Assembly: GCF_013393905.1 (NCBI RefSeq)
Contig: NZ_CP040272.1
Coordinates: forward strand, 5,018,001 to 5,082,000
Length of the DNA stretch: 64,000 nucleotides
Source of the DNA: Nostoc sp. C052
Lineage (GTDB): Bacteria; Cyanobacteriota; Cyanobacteriia; Cyanobacteriales; Nostocaceae
Reading direction: 5' to 3'
The stretch's first letter is position 1. Each line of letters opens with the position of its first letter. This document shows positions 32,596 to 41,950 of the stretch, one piece after another. The position numbers and the translations under genes are program-made. The notes beneath the pieces were generated by a model. That model worked only from the letters and a program-made list of their open reading frames with translations, had not been told where the DNA came from and did not search any database.

Positions 32596-35088
32596 CTAAG
32601 GGTGATGAGCTAATCGCCGTAATAATATTGAGTTGGTGACGACGCTCACAGAGCTAAAAGCCATGAGTGCAGCAGCACCAGATGGGTTCAGGACAAAACC
32701 TAGACTTGGGAATAAAACACCAGCTGCTAAAGGAATGCCAACTGTATTATATGCAAAAGCCCAGAATAAATTTTGGCGGATTTTGTTGAAGGTGGCACGA
32801 CTTAGCTGAATAGATTCGACGACATCGTTTAAGCGATCGCGCATTAAAATAATTTCAGCAGTTTCCATCGCCACATCTGTCCCAGAGTGTAAAGCAATTC
32901 CTACATCTGCTTGAGATAAAGCTGGAGCATCGTTGATTCCATCTCCCACCATTGCGACAATTGAGTGGGGAGTAGGGAGTGGGGAGTAGGGAGTGGGGAG
33001 AGAGGAGTTAAGAGTTTTTGTCCCCTTGTCCCCTTGTCCCCTTGTCTCTCCTAACTGGAGAGACTGTATTGCAGCCGCTTTTTTTGCTGGGGGGACACCT
33101 GCGATGACATCAGCGCTGTCTAATCCTAGTTGTTTAGCTATGGCGCTAGCTGCTTCTTTGCGATCGCCACTGAGCAACATTACCCGTAAGCCCATCTGAC
33201 GCAATTTGTCTACGGTGGATTGGGCATCTGGTCTGAGGGTATCAGAAACACCAATTAGTCCGGCTAAAGTTCCCCCAATTGCTACACAAACGACTGTTTT
33301 GCCATCTGTTGCCAAATCCTGTGCTATCTGTTGTGCAGTTTCACTAATGGGAATGCCGTGCCAACTCAACCAGTCCCAGTTACCCAATAGCACAACTGTG
33401 TTATCTACCACAGCAGATACCCCTAATCCCGGTTCCGTGTGAAAATCCACAGCTTTTGGAATAGATAACTGTTGCCGCTGTGCTTCTTGCTGAATCGCTT
33501 TTGCTAGGGGATGGTGAGTGCCACTTTCTACGGCTGCTGCTAGTTGGATTAAGGATTGGACATTGTTTTCCTGCTTTTCTGCCTTTTCCCCAGTCCCCAA
33601 CTGCTCAATTAAGAAACAATCTGTGACGATAGGTTTACCTGTGGTTAGAGTGCCTGTTTTATCAAAAACTACGGTGTCTAGTTGGTGTACTTTTTCTAAA
33701 ACGTCGCCACCTTTGATTAACAAACCCCGTTCTGCACCCATAGCAGTGCCGACAAGAATGGCTGTTGGTGTGGCGAGTCCTAAAGCACAGGGACAGGCGA
33801 CTACCATCACTGCGATCGCTAGTTTTAAACTAATTAATAAAGGGGAGTGGGGAGCTTCATCTGTAACGTGGTTCATCATTTCCATACCACCAGACATGGT
33901 GATATCAGTCCAGATGTGAGTGCCGAAAAAGTACCAAAAGATAAATGTTAATACAGATGCCGTCAGCACCCCGTAGGTAAAGTAACCTGCTACTGTATCT
34001 GCTAATTTCTGTACTGGGGCTTTCCGAGTTTGGGCGGCTTCTACTAGGGTGACAATTTGAGCTAGAGTTGTATCACTTCCAATCCGGGTTGCCTGAATAG
34101 CGATCGCTCCTGATTGGTTTAGTGTCCCCCCTGTCACCATATCCCCTGGTTGCTTAATGACTGGCACGGCTTCCCCAGTTAGCATTGACTCATCGACCGT
34201 TGTTTGACCAACCATCACTTCACCATCAACGGGGATTTTATCACCTGGCAGCACTTGTAACCATTCACCGACACGCACCTGTTCCGCAGGAATTTCTATA
34301 CTAGAAGAACCCATTCCAACTTTATCTGGATTGGCAATCAATCGCGCTAAAACTGGCTGGAGTGCTAGCAATTTCCTAAATGCGGCGGCAGCACGTCCTC
34401 TAGCTTGTTGTTCTAATGTCCTTCCTAAGAGAATAAAGCCTAACATCATTACTGGTTCGTCAAAGAAGCACTCCCAACCCATTTTGGGAAACAGCAGTGC
34501 TACTAAACTAGCAATGTAGGCTGTGAGTGTTCCTAATCCCACTAAGGTATTCATGTTGGGCGCATTTCGCCGCCACCCCAGCCAGCCATCTACTAAAATC
34601 GGGCGACCGGGAATTAATAGTGCCACTGTTGCCAGTCCACAGTGAAACCAGATGTTATTTAGCATTGGTAGCATTGAGCCACCAAGATTACCAAAATGTC
34701 CACTTCCCGACAATAACAGCAACACCGCAGCGATCGCTAACTGTCTTACCGAAGATCGCATTTCGCGGCGTTGGCGTTCTGCTGGGTCTGGTAAGGTAGA
34801 TATCTCACCTGCTACTGTGCCACTAGCTTTTCGGGGTTGAGTCGGGAATCCAACGCCTGTTAATCGCTGTGCCAGTGCATCTGCATCTACTGTACCAACT
34901 TCTGACTCTACAACTGCTACCTCTGTGGCCAGGTTGACGCAGGCACTCTTAACTCCTGGATGTTGGGCTAGCTGTCGCTCTACTGCATTCACACACCCAG
35001 CACACTTCATGCCCCCAACATCGAGAATAATTTTCTCTAGAATTGGTTCAAGTTCTGGGACTAGCTTGGTTTTCGGGACAAGTTGCAT
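32596..35088 (-). CDS. copper-translocating P-type ATPase (CopA/PacS/CtaA family)
   Basis: P1B-type pump moving copper ions across a membrane with ATP. The 830-residue protein has one N-terminal metal-binding domain with GMKCAGCVNAVERQL, about eight membrane helices, the ion-binding CPC motif VVACPCALGLATPTAIL, the phosphorylation site VVFDKTGTLTTGKP, an HP motif in ESGTHHPLAKAI, and the hinge MVGDGINDAPAL. Copper specificity rests on CPC and the GMxCxxC domain. Odd feature: about 27 residues (near 682-708, with NSSLPTPYSPLPTPHS) are inserted just before the hinge and are encoded by spacer-type repeats. Whether this is the thylakoid (PacS) or plasma-membrane (CtaA) pump cannot be decided. It is a single gene; no regulator is adjacent. 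Confidence 0.93.
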   Translation of the reverse strand: MQLVPKTKLVPELEPILEKIILDVGGMKCAGCVNAVERQLAQHPGVKSACVNLATEVAVVESEVGTVDADALAQRLTGVGFPTQPRKASGTVAGEISTLPDPAERQRREMRSSVRQLAIAAVLLLLSGSGHFGNLGGSMLPMLNNIWFHCGLATVALLIPGRPILVDGWLGWRRNAPNMNTLVGLGTLTAYIASLVALLFPKMGWECFFDEPVMMLGFILLGRTLEQQARGRAAAAFRKLLALQPVLARLIANPDKVGMGSSSIEIPAEQVRVGEWLQVLPGDKIPVDGEVMVGQTTVDESMLTGEAVPVIKQPGDMVTGGTLNQSGAIAIQATRIGSDTTLAQIVTLVEAAQTRKAPVQKLADTVAGYFTYGVLTASVLTFIFWYFFGTHIWTDITMSGGMEMMNHVTDEAPHSPLLISLKLAIAVMVVACPCALGLATPTAILVGTAMGAERGLLIKGGDVLEKVHQLDTVVFDKTGTLTTGKPIVTDCFLIEQLGTGEKAEKQENNVQSLIQLAAAVESGTHHPLAKAIQQEAQRQQLSIPKAVDFHTEPGLGVSAVVDNTVVLLGNWDWLSWHGIPISETAQQIAQDLATDGKTVVCVAIGGTLAGLIGVSDTLRPDAQSTVDKLRQMGLRVMLLSGDRKEAASAIAKQLGLDSADVIAGVPPAKKAAAIQSLQLGETRGQGDKGTKTLNSSLPTPYSPLPTPHSIVAMVGDGINDAPALSQADVGIALHSGTDVAMETAEIILMRDRLNDVVESIQLSRATFNKIRQNLFWAFAYNTVGIPLAAGVLFPSLGFVLNPSGAAALMAFSSVSVVTNSILLRRLAHHP
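32964..33054. repeat. low-complexity repeat inside the copper ATPase gene
   Basis: Heptamers GGGGAGT/AGGGAGT and three copies of TTGTCCCC follow each other within the coding region. The length keeps the frame. Similar runs are otherwise intergenic in this window. Confidence 0.85.
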
Positions 35089-35529
35089 GGCAAGTGTTTA
35101 GATTCGCTACAGAAATTCAACGCCTGACTAAAAGCGTCTCTAATTTGAGCGTAGGCGAAATATCGGACTACGACTGAACGTCAACCATATTAAAATTATT
35201 AATTTATCAGAAGAATTCAGAATTCAGGAGTCAGAATGGGCTAAACGCCCCGCTACCGCTAACAGTATTAATTCTTCTGTACGAGTGTGTGATAGCGCCG
35301 GCGGCAAGCGAGTATTTTCGAGTCGCGTCTGAATATTGGTTAAAACCTTACAACTCTTAGAGACGCTACCGCGTAGCAAGATCACCGTAGGGGTACGTCC
35401 CGCTACGCGCTTTCGCCCCTGGTGGGCGAAAAAAATAAAAATATTCTCGCCTGAAGACTCTATCCCTTTATGGTTAGAGTATTCTGAATTCTGTATTCTG
35501 ACTCCTATTTTATCGTACTTCGCTGAGGG
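35089..35529. other. repeat-rich spacer upstream of the copper ATPase
   Basis: No gene is seen. From 35212 on it carries GAATTCAGAATTCAGGAG, GGGGTACGTCCCGCTACGC and, near 35485, ATTCTGAATTCTGTATTCTG, the same dispersed words as at 44278-44483. A frame at 35336-35533 is open but made of this repeat and is not taken as a gene. Confidence 0.55.
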
Positions 35530-35709
35530 TTAACGACGGCTCCAGCGTAGATAAGTTATATAAATAATAGCTCCAACCTGTATTGGCATCAGCACAATTA
35601 GGCTTTTTAAAAAATAGTTGACTTCCAAATTAGACATAGCACTGAAATATCCTAAGCCCAACACGAGGAACATCACCGAGGTAAGATGTTTAGGTTTAAG
35701 AGTCAGCAT
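35530..35709 (-). CDS. 59-aa small membrane protein
   Basis: Found by reading the minus strand; too short for common cut-offs. The product starts MLTLKPKHLTSVMFLVLGLG, continues YFSAMSNLEVNYFLKSLIVL and ends MPIQVGAIIYITYLRWSRR. It has two hydrophobic helices and a positively charged C-terminus. The frame remains open upstream up to the end of the inserted element at 35755-35907, with a hydrophobic-looking reading (DSLFPAVYTALIYTYM), so the original N-terminus may have been cut off by that element. No ribosome-binding site is convincing. Function unknown. Confidence 0.5.
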   Translation of the reverse strand: MLTLKPKHLTSVMFLVLGLGYFSAMSNLEVNYFLKSLIVLMPIQVGAIIYITYLRWSRR

Positions 35710-35754
35710 ATAAGTATAAATAAGTGCTGTGTATACGGCAGGGAATAGGGAATC

Positions 35755-35907
35755 AATACTGTTCGGTTAAGACCAGAGACGCGATGAATTGCCGTCTCTA
35801 CAATAATCAATCTTTTGTCTTGACGGCGATTTATCGCGTCTTTATAATGATTTCTCGGATCTTTGGGCTCTACAATTTCCATCAAAAAACCTTAACCGAA
35901 CCGTATT
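35755..35907. repeat. MITE-like element, AATAC-end family (best copy)
   Basis: A 153-bp element with terminal inverted repeats AATACTGTTCGGTTAAG (left) and CTTAACCGAACCGTATT (right), matching at 16 of 17 positions. The core has GAGACGCGATGAATTGCC and its near-complement GACGGCGATTTATCGCGTC. GAATAGGG occurs close to both ends and may be part of a target duplication. Confidence 0.85.
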
Positions 35908-35991
35908 GAATAGGGTTGAAAGTGTCTTGGTATATGGCTTTTTTATGAGATTTTTTACCAATCTACACGTATCAAATTTGCTGGAAAACTA

Positions 35992-36267
35992 CTAAAACCA
36001 GCCCTGCTTTTTCACAAAGTAGGTATTTACGAATTTTTCAGGGGGCTGGTTCAAGTAGATCATACCTTCAACTAAACCTACAAGCTGCATAACTAACAAG
36101 GCAATGCCGTAGGTGAAAGAACCCCCAACGACAGAAATCACCAACATGATAAAGCCTTCCGCAGCGTATCCTAGAATAAACTTATGAACTCCAAATGCTC
36201 CCAGGATAATGCCACAGTAACCAGATAGAAGTTGCTTGGTGGGGTGGCTGGGGTTGAGATTTGCCAT
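35992..36267 (-). CDS. TM2 domain protein
   Basis: Small integral membrane protein of 91 residues with the TM2 signature: LLSGYCGIILGAFGVHKFIL, then GYAAEGFIMLVISVVGG and a second helix pair ending IYLNQPPEKF. The GVHKFILG turn between the helices is diagnostic. Function of TM2 proteins in bacteria is unclear. AGGAG lies at good spacing before ATG 36267. Stand-alone gene. Confidence 0.92.
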   Translation of the reverse strand: MANLNPSHPTKQLLSGYCGIILGAFGVHKFILGYAAEGFIMLVISVVGGSFTYGIALLVMQLVGLVEGMIYLNQPPEKFVNTYFVKKQGWF

Positions 36268-37042
36268 ACAAGTGTTGCTCCTTGATGAATGAGTATAAAA
36301 ATAAAGTCTTTATTGTAATGAAGGCAGATACATTTACTTACTTAAATAAATAGATTTTTAATTTTTTCAGTATGAGTTAGCCTCAAGACGAATAATCAAA
36401 ATCAGCGTGCTTCTATTCCAGAAGGAACGCTAAGTCTTGCGGCATAGCCGGAAAATCTGGCGCTCCTTCATCACTTTTGATGGATTTGACATCGCAACTC
36501 TGGTGCAGCAGTTTTGCAGATTTTTAAGTAAGACATTGATCTTGAGAACAATGAACCTCAATAATCAGCAAAAGCTGCTACATACACAACTTTTTACAAG
36601 TCCATCAGTATTATTTCCGGATTTTTTTGGCAATCGCTAGCAGGTGTGAAATGTGATCGCACCAATGAAAAACCCAACTGTGTGGCTAGTAAGAATCTAG
36701 AAGTGCAAGAGGCATCTTCCACTTCTTTCTAACCCCTTTTTGTTGCCGATTTCCACTTCGATGAGCGCAAAACGGAATTGCAATCCAATTTATGACGGCT
36801 AAAAATGGTTCGGGAAAACAATTAACATCTCGAAAATGGCTAAAATCATGCGAATGAGAATAAATGCTTAACTGGATAGTTTGTTGCCTATGTTAATAGC
36901 ATTCTTTGATTTGCTTTTGCCACGATCTCAGTTTGGTTTTCAGCCAGTATTTATGCTTGAACCAATTGTAACTAGTTAATTGTCTCTACTTATGGAGATA
37001 AAAGCAAATTTTTTGTTTTTGAGCAACAGTACTATCTTAGTA
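36268..37042. other. gene-free spacer of about 775 bases
   Basis: No gene is convincing. AGAAGTGCAAGA and TCTTCCACTTCT (36699-36726) make an imperfect hairpin followed by TTCT, which could end a transcript or belong to a small RNA. The open frame at 36437-36640 has no family resemblance and no binding site and is left out. Confidence 0.4.
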
Positions 37043-38617
37043 CTAATTACTACCTAATACAAATAAGCTTAATAATGTACCACTATTCCAGAGACTATGG
37101 AGGAGCATCGGAGCCAGGAGGTTACGCGATCGCGTGTAAACTACTCCCAAGACAATGCCCAATGCGGTCAGGGGCAGAATTTCTGACAAACTGAGGTGAG
37201 CGATCGCAAACAACAAACTACTGATCAGAATCGCTCCCCACACGGGTAAGTAACGAGTCAGAGAGGGTAACAAAAAGCCACGAAACAGAATTTCTTCAAA
37301 AAATGGCGCAGCGATCGCGGCTGTGGAGAAAAATATACCAAGTGCTACAGCGTCTTGGCTTTCTAGGGCTAGTTGCAACAGAGGATTACTACCACCCTGT
37401 CCTTGCCATAGCTGTTGATTAATCAAAGATACTACCACAACTATAGGTAAAGCCGTGCAATAGCCTCCCAGTCCCCACCAAAACCAATTATCTTGAAAAC
37501 GGAAGCGAAACCAGAATTCTGGTAATGGAAAAAAGCGCTTGAGAGAGAAATACAGCACTAACAGCGCACCTAATGCCACCAATAGGTAACTAACTAAGAC
37601 AGAAAAAGCCTGAAGTCGCACATCCACAATCGGACGTGGGATGGGTAGCACTGAGATTACCAAGGGTACAAAAATTTGCCCCATGAAGAAAAAGCCGATG
37701 ATAAAAACTTGCAAAACTGTTTCACCATCCCAAGGCGTTGACCAAGGAATATCAGCATTTTGAGCTAATAACGAGGCTTTTCCTTTCAAAAAGCGTTGAG
37801 CAAATAATAAAATCAGCAGTATTAAACCAATTAAAGCTGCCAAGGTGGGAATAGTGCCAATAACCGCCAATTTCAACACAGCTTGAGCCGATGATTCTTG
37901 TTGTGCAGCTTTTACTGCTGATAAAGCATCTTGTCGTTGCTGGAGTTGGTATAACTTCACCAAAGCAGTAGAGCGAAACCAACCTTCTAAATTCCTTTGA
38001 ATCGGTTCTTGAGCATTTGGGAGGAGGCGAGGAGGATTGCTCCACAGTCCACTTAATACAGCAGCAGTTTGTCCAAATTCTGGATTGATATCTGAGCGTT
38101 GTTGTAATTCGCTCCAAGTCTTGGAGGCTGTATCTGTTTGTCCTTGCTGTGCTTGTAAAATTCCCAGGCGTAAGTCTAATTCAGCGAGTAATTTTTGTAA
38201 TTGCTTGAGGGATTGCTGTAACGATTGCTTTCCCTGTCTAGAGGCTTTAGTCGGGGGAGGAACATCCGGTAGAGGTTTCGGAGGTGTAGGAGTTATTTCA
38301 GCTTGAGAGCGTAGTTGTGCAAGTTGATTATTAACTTTGTCTAAATTAGCTTGAACTGATTGACGCGCCTCCTGATACTGCTTTGTAGCATTCTCCAAGG
38401 GTTGCTCGCCAAGTATTGCTTCCCGAATCGCCTGGAGATTGTCATCGTTGCTATCTGCTGATTGCCAAGCTTGGGCTTGTAAAGCAATATTGGTTTGGTA
38501 TAATTCCAGACGACTTTGAAATTGAGGTTCTTGCCAACTACCGAATAAAGCCGAAACTGCCAACAGAACTGCTATCGGCGTCAGTACAAAAAATAAAATC
38601 AATCGCTTGAGTGTCAT
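37043..38617 (-). CDS. CPBP family intramembrane glutamic protease
   Basis: Membrane protease of the CAAX/Abi (CPBP) family, 524 residues. After one N-terminal helix comes a long soluble, coiled-coil-rich part (about residues 40-220; for example QYQEARQSVQANLDKVNNQL), then seven or eight membrane helices. Catalytic motifs are EEILFRGFLLPSLTRY (motif 1), FAIAHLSLSE (motif 2) and LLHSLWNSG (motif 3). The long N-terminal domain is common among cyanobacterial members but not in the short Abi proteins. Natural substrates are unknown; maturation or quality control of membrane proteins is likely. Single gene, start ATG 38617. Confidence 0.92.
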   Translation of the reverse strand: MTLKRLILFFVLTPIAVLLAVSALFGSWQEPQFQSRLELYQTNIALQAQAWQSADSNDDNLQAIREAILGEQPLENATKQYQEARQSVQANLDKVNNQLAQLRSQAEITPTPPKPLPDVPPPTKASRQGKQSLQQSLKQLQKLLAELDLRLGILQAQQGQTDTASKTWSELQQRSDINPEFGQTAAVLSGLWSNPPRLLPNAQEPIQRNLEGWFRSTALVKLYQLQQRQDALSAVKAAQQESSAQAVLKLAVIGTIPTLAALIGLILLILLFAQRFLKGKASLLAQNADIPWSTPWDGETVLQVFIIGFFFMGQIFVPLVISVLPIPRPIVDVRLQAFSVLVSYLLVALGALLVLYFSLKRFFPLPEFWFRFRFQDNWFWWGLGGYCTALPIVVVVSLINQQLWQGQGGSNPLLQLALESQDAVALGIFFSTAAIAAPFFEEILFRGFLLPSLTRYLPVWGAILISSLLFAIAHLSLSEILPLTALGIVLGVVYTRSRNLLAPMLLHSLWNSGTLLSLFVLGSN

Positions 38618-38760
38618 CTATCCCCCTTTAACTAACCAATGAGGAGCGTGTCCCCCTTGGGAATTATCGCAATAAAAAGTCGGAGGTGGATAAATATCAT
38701 CTATAACTGTAGACTCGGCAATTAGTTCTGACTTTTAAAAGTCAAACTACACGCGTTATG

Positions 38761-38869
38761 TCTCGTTCCCAGCCTGAGACTGGGAATGCCTATCCTTGAG
38801 GCTCCGCCTCTCTTGCTGGCGGCAGAGCCGCTTTTGAGTTGCATTTCCAGTCTCAGACTGGAAACGAGA
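38761..38869. repeat. inverted-repeat element TCTCGTTCCCAG...
   Basis: About 109 bp with long ends: TCTCGTTCCCAGCCTGAGAC on the left and, inverted on the right, GTCTCAGACTGGAAACGAGA. A shorter stem GAGGCTCCGCCTC lies inside. It sits between the CPBP protease and the desaturase-fusion gene. No coding content. Confidence 0.8.
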
Positions 38870-38929
38870 TTTGAAAATGGTTTTAGCTTAAGTTGACACC
38901 AATGTTTATTAATTGCCCCTACCTGAAAA

Positions 38930-40210
38930 TTATTCTTTCTGGCTATTGTTGCCTAAGTCCGGTTCACTTTTCGCTGTTCGGCTAAAAAGTCGATAGTATA
39001 GCGACGTACTAGTTTCCTTTAAGGGAAACAGCAAATAGGTGAGAGGATTTATGGCCACAATAATATTTCGGAAGTCCCGCCGTGCCCAAAATAAGATCGC
39101 ACGAGCAACTTGCTGTGCAGACATCACTCCATAAGGATTCAGTTGACTCTTAAATGGGCCAAGAATTAACTTGCGAATTACACAATCCCCATCCAAACGC
39201 TTGAGAGTAATAATATCCCCTAGCGATCGCTTACTGAGTTCATAAAGCGGACTTAAGGCTGGAGAAACCTCAGCTTCAGAAGTGTTTACCCAAATTTCCT
39301 TCGTTGCTTTTGCTTGTGGGCCTGTGACAGTTGTCGAAAATATATCCATCAACCGCAATGCCGAAAAGGTATTCACCTCATAAGAGGAGTTAATAGCCTC
39401 CGGTGTGCGGCTGGTGTAAACATTGATTCCGTGGTTGATAATTAAAATATCTACTTTCTCTAAAGTATTCCTCAAATTGGCTTCATTTCCCAACTGCCAG
39501 GGAACTACTTTCACGCCAACTTGCTCTCCTAATTTTTCTGGATTAGTGGTTAATGCCACGACTTTAGCATTATTCTTGACAAGTTCCGCCGCTAATGCTT
39601 GTCCCAACGCTCCTGATGCTCCAGTTAAAGCGATGGTTTTCCCCTTGAGAGACAATCCTGTACCCAGAATTTTATCTACTAAGGGAAAGACACCACTATA
39701 GTAAGCGTTGACATCATCAAAATGATGCCGCCAATGGTAAGACCGATTCACCCACCAAATAGATGGTATTGTCTCTAAAGGGCCGGGTAGATGGTTATAG
39801 TCTGTATCAATTTTTCCTTGAAAATACCGCACAGACGCACCATACAAGAAGGTGCAAGCATAAGCTACTCCCAACCATAACCCCGGTTGCTGGATAATTA
39901 AAGCAATTACCAGCAATACCAACAGCAGGAGACTCGACTCTAAAATGTCGTGATATAGCTGGGATTCTTGATAAATTTTCAGAGAAACTATCGATAAATC
40001 GCGGCGGTAGGCGCTATGGTGCTTGTTATGCCATTTAGCAAGCCAATTGACTTGGTGACATAAAGCATGATATGTGTCTCTCAAAACCTCAGCGAGTAAA
40101 AGTGAAAAAAGTCCCCAACCAGCGAACTGTAAGCTGGCATTTAGCCAAACCCAATTAATTTGTAATCTTGCCTCAATTCCAATCAAGTTTTCGGCTAACA
40201 TTTTTATCAT
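38930..40210 (-). CDS. fused fatty-acid-hydroxylase/sterol-desaturase and short-chain dehydrogenase
   Basis: A two-domain enzyme of 426 residues. The N-terminal part (about 1-195) is a membrane di-iron hydroxylase/desaturase with histidine clusters RDTYHALCHQ, AKWHNKHHSAYRRD and SYHWRHHFDD between hydrophobic helices. The C-terminal part (about 196-426) is a short-chain dehydrogenase starting GKTIALTGASGALGQALAAE, with the NHG element (INHGINVYTS) and an active-site-like YELSKRSLGD. Such fusions are annotated in Nostoc as bifunctional sterol desaturase/short chain dehydrogenase. Substrate is unknown; a lipid or carotenoid alcohol is plausible. ATG 40201 is an alternative start three residues on. 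Confidence 0.85.
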   Translation of the reverse strand: MIKMLAENLIGIEARLQINWVWLNASLQFAGWGLFSLLLAEVLRDTYHALCHQVNWLAKWHNKHHSAYRRDLSIVSLKIYQESQLYHDILESSLLLLVLLVIALIIQQPGLWLGVAYACTFLYGASVRYFQGKIDTDYNHLPGPLETIPSIWWVNRSYHWRHHFDDVNAYYSGVFPLVDKILGTGLSLKGKTIALTGASGALGQALAAELVKNNAKVVALTTNPEKLGEQVGVKVVPWQLGNEANLRNTLEKVDILIINHGINVYTSRTPEAINSSYEVNTFSALRLMDIFSTTVTGPQAKATKEIWVNTSEAEVSPALSPLYELSKRSLGDIITLKRLDGDCVIRKLILGPFKSQLNPYGVMSAQQVARAILFWARRDFRNIIVAINPLTYLLFPLKETSTSLYYRLFSRTAKSEPDLGNNSQKE

Positions 40211-40541
40211 GTTTGTCTATACTCATTATTCTTAATCATTCTTCATAATCTGATAAAGGTGCGTTAAGGTCGAGTCTAGAGCAAATTAAAATCAAAATTG
40301 AGAGTGGGGAAAAATAAGCAATGCCAAATTACGAATTACCTTAGCGCAACATTAGCAAGTATTCGAGCCTCATTACTGGAGTATTCAGAAAAAATAAATA
40401 ATCAATAATAATATTTAACTATATAACTATATATTGATAATATTAATTTGTGCTTTTTGATTGTTCAGATTCTAGATGAAGATTTTTACAACAGAGCAAG
40501 CGATCGCGGGATAATACATCATTCACGATAGGGGAGCGTGT

Positions 40542-41672
40542 ATGCAGGTAAAGTTAAGAGTTAATGTTACTACTATGACTATGGTGGTATCACTGCTTGC
40601 AGCGCAGGGTGCTTATGCTCAAGACACCGACATCACAAGTCAGGCATTCATGCGGGCTGCACTAACGGTGATGACATTCGACTACTTCGCGACGAAATGT
40701 AAGCAGGGTAGTGGCTTTGCCGCTACTGATGCCGCCAAGATCGAGTCTTGGCAAACCACGAATGGTGTCGCCCAGATCCGCGCGCGCCTGAGCGACTTTG
40801 ATCGCTACCCTACCCAAAAACAGCAACTCGACCAGGCTGTGGCTGAGGTTACTCAAAAAATCGCACGTCAGTACGCCAATATCGATGCCTGTACTGTGGC
40901 GTTGTCGGTGTCGAAGTTGCCCGACGCGCAGTTCGCAACGATATCGCCACAACTCCTTGCGTCGGTGAGCAACCCCCCTAAAACACCCAAGAAAGTTGAA
41001 CGACCACCTTCCAACACGCCTGCAATTGTTTCTTCCCCATCGAATGCCAAAACTTTGGCTCAGATCGATAGCTTCGGCTTCAATTCGCGTCCGAAGATGG
41101 GCATTGGTGGCTTCATAGCCCTTGATATCTATCCCGTTGTACTCTTTCGTAACGGAGATGTGCTTACCAACGTCGAAGGGCTTTCCTTCAGCGGCGGACT
41201 CGAAGCCCACAAACGCGCAAATCCCGATGAATGGACACGTTGGCGTCGTCAGGGTGGTAAATTGCAACTTGCCCAAAAGGGCGGTTGGGAGGCGTTACCT
41301 TTCCAAACGACGTATCCGAAATTGCCGAACAACTTCAAGCTTGATGGACTCTTCCGCTCACTCTCTGGCACGGGGACGGTTGCGATCGGAGGCAACCAAT
41401 CGGTCGCTGCTTGGCAAGATTATCGCTTCTCGGCTGATGGTCGAGTCGTGCGCGGCAACGGTGCTGGTGGAAGCGCCGAATCTGGTGGCACAGCGATCGC
41501 TACTAGCAGTACAGCACCAAATCAGCGCGGTCGCTATCGCGTTGAAGGACTGACGCTGTACATCACCTACGAAGATGGCTCAAGCGAGCGTCGCATCTTG
41601 ATCGCCGATCCGAAAGATCCCAAGAGTGTCATCTGGCTCGATGGGGTTAGCTATGTACGCCGGAAGCAGTAA
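40542..41672 (+). CDS. secreted protein of unknown function with foreign-looking base composition
   Basis: A 376-residue exported protein. The signal peptide is TTMTMVVSLLAAQGAYAQ, cut after AYA. The first part (residues 30-130) is helical with two Cys (FATKCKQG and NIDACTVA); a Pro/Ser/Thr linker follows (around 150-170), then a beta-rich C-terminal domain with GIGGFIALDIYPVVLFRNGD, WTRWRRQGGKLQLAQKGGW and RGRYRVEGLTLYITYEDGSS. I do not recognise a named family. Its DNA is clearly richer in G and C than its neighbours (37 of 60 bases at 40741-40800), which suggests recent transfer. GGGGAG stands before the ATG. An antisense frame at 40662-41276 is a by-product of the composition. Confidence 0.7.
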   Translation: MQVKLRVNVTTMTMVVSLLAAQGAYAQDTDITSQAFMRAALTVMTFDYFATKCKQGSGFAATDAAKIESWQTTNGVAQIRARLSDFDRYPTQKQQLDQAVAEVTQKIARQYANIDACTVALSVSKLPDAQFATISPQLLASVSNPPKTPKKVERPPSNTPAIVSSPSNAKTLAQIDSFGFNSRPKMGIGGFIALDIYPVVLFRNGDVLTNVEGLSFSGGLEAHKRANPDEWTRWRRQGGKLQLAQKGGWEALPFQTTYPKLPNNFKLDGLFRSLSGTGTVAIGGNQSVAAWQDYRFSADGRVVRGNGAGGSAESGGTAIATSSTAPNQRGRYRVEGLTLYITYEDGSSERRILIADPKDPKSVIWLDGVSYVRRKQ

Positions 41673-41950
41673 TAAAACAATTACAGCAGTTTTCGATCAA
41701 ACCCGTCACAAAAATAAATCATAAAACAAAGCCCAGTATTGCTTTTATTTGTGGCACGTTTGATTGCAATTCGCTGTAAAAATTAAGAATAGAAAATTAA
41801 ATAGACAACTTTAGTTATGGGATACAAGCCCACTTGAAAAACATATTTGTCCGAGACACGCTGCATTATCCGCCACTCGTACAGAATTCATTCTGACTCC
41901 TGACTCCTGAATTCTGTTCGATAAAATTTAGATAATAGAGAAAAATACAA

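Noticed and set aside
36437..36640. 67-codon plus-strand frame in the 36.3-37.0 kb spacer
   Set aside because: No ribosome-binding site, no family pattern, irregular composition.
40662..41276. 204-codon antisense frame in the GC-rich secreted gene
   Set aside because: Open because of high GC content; the plus strand has a signal peptide and coherent domains.
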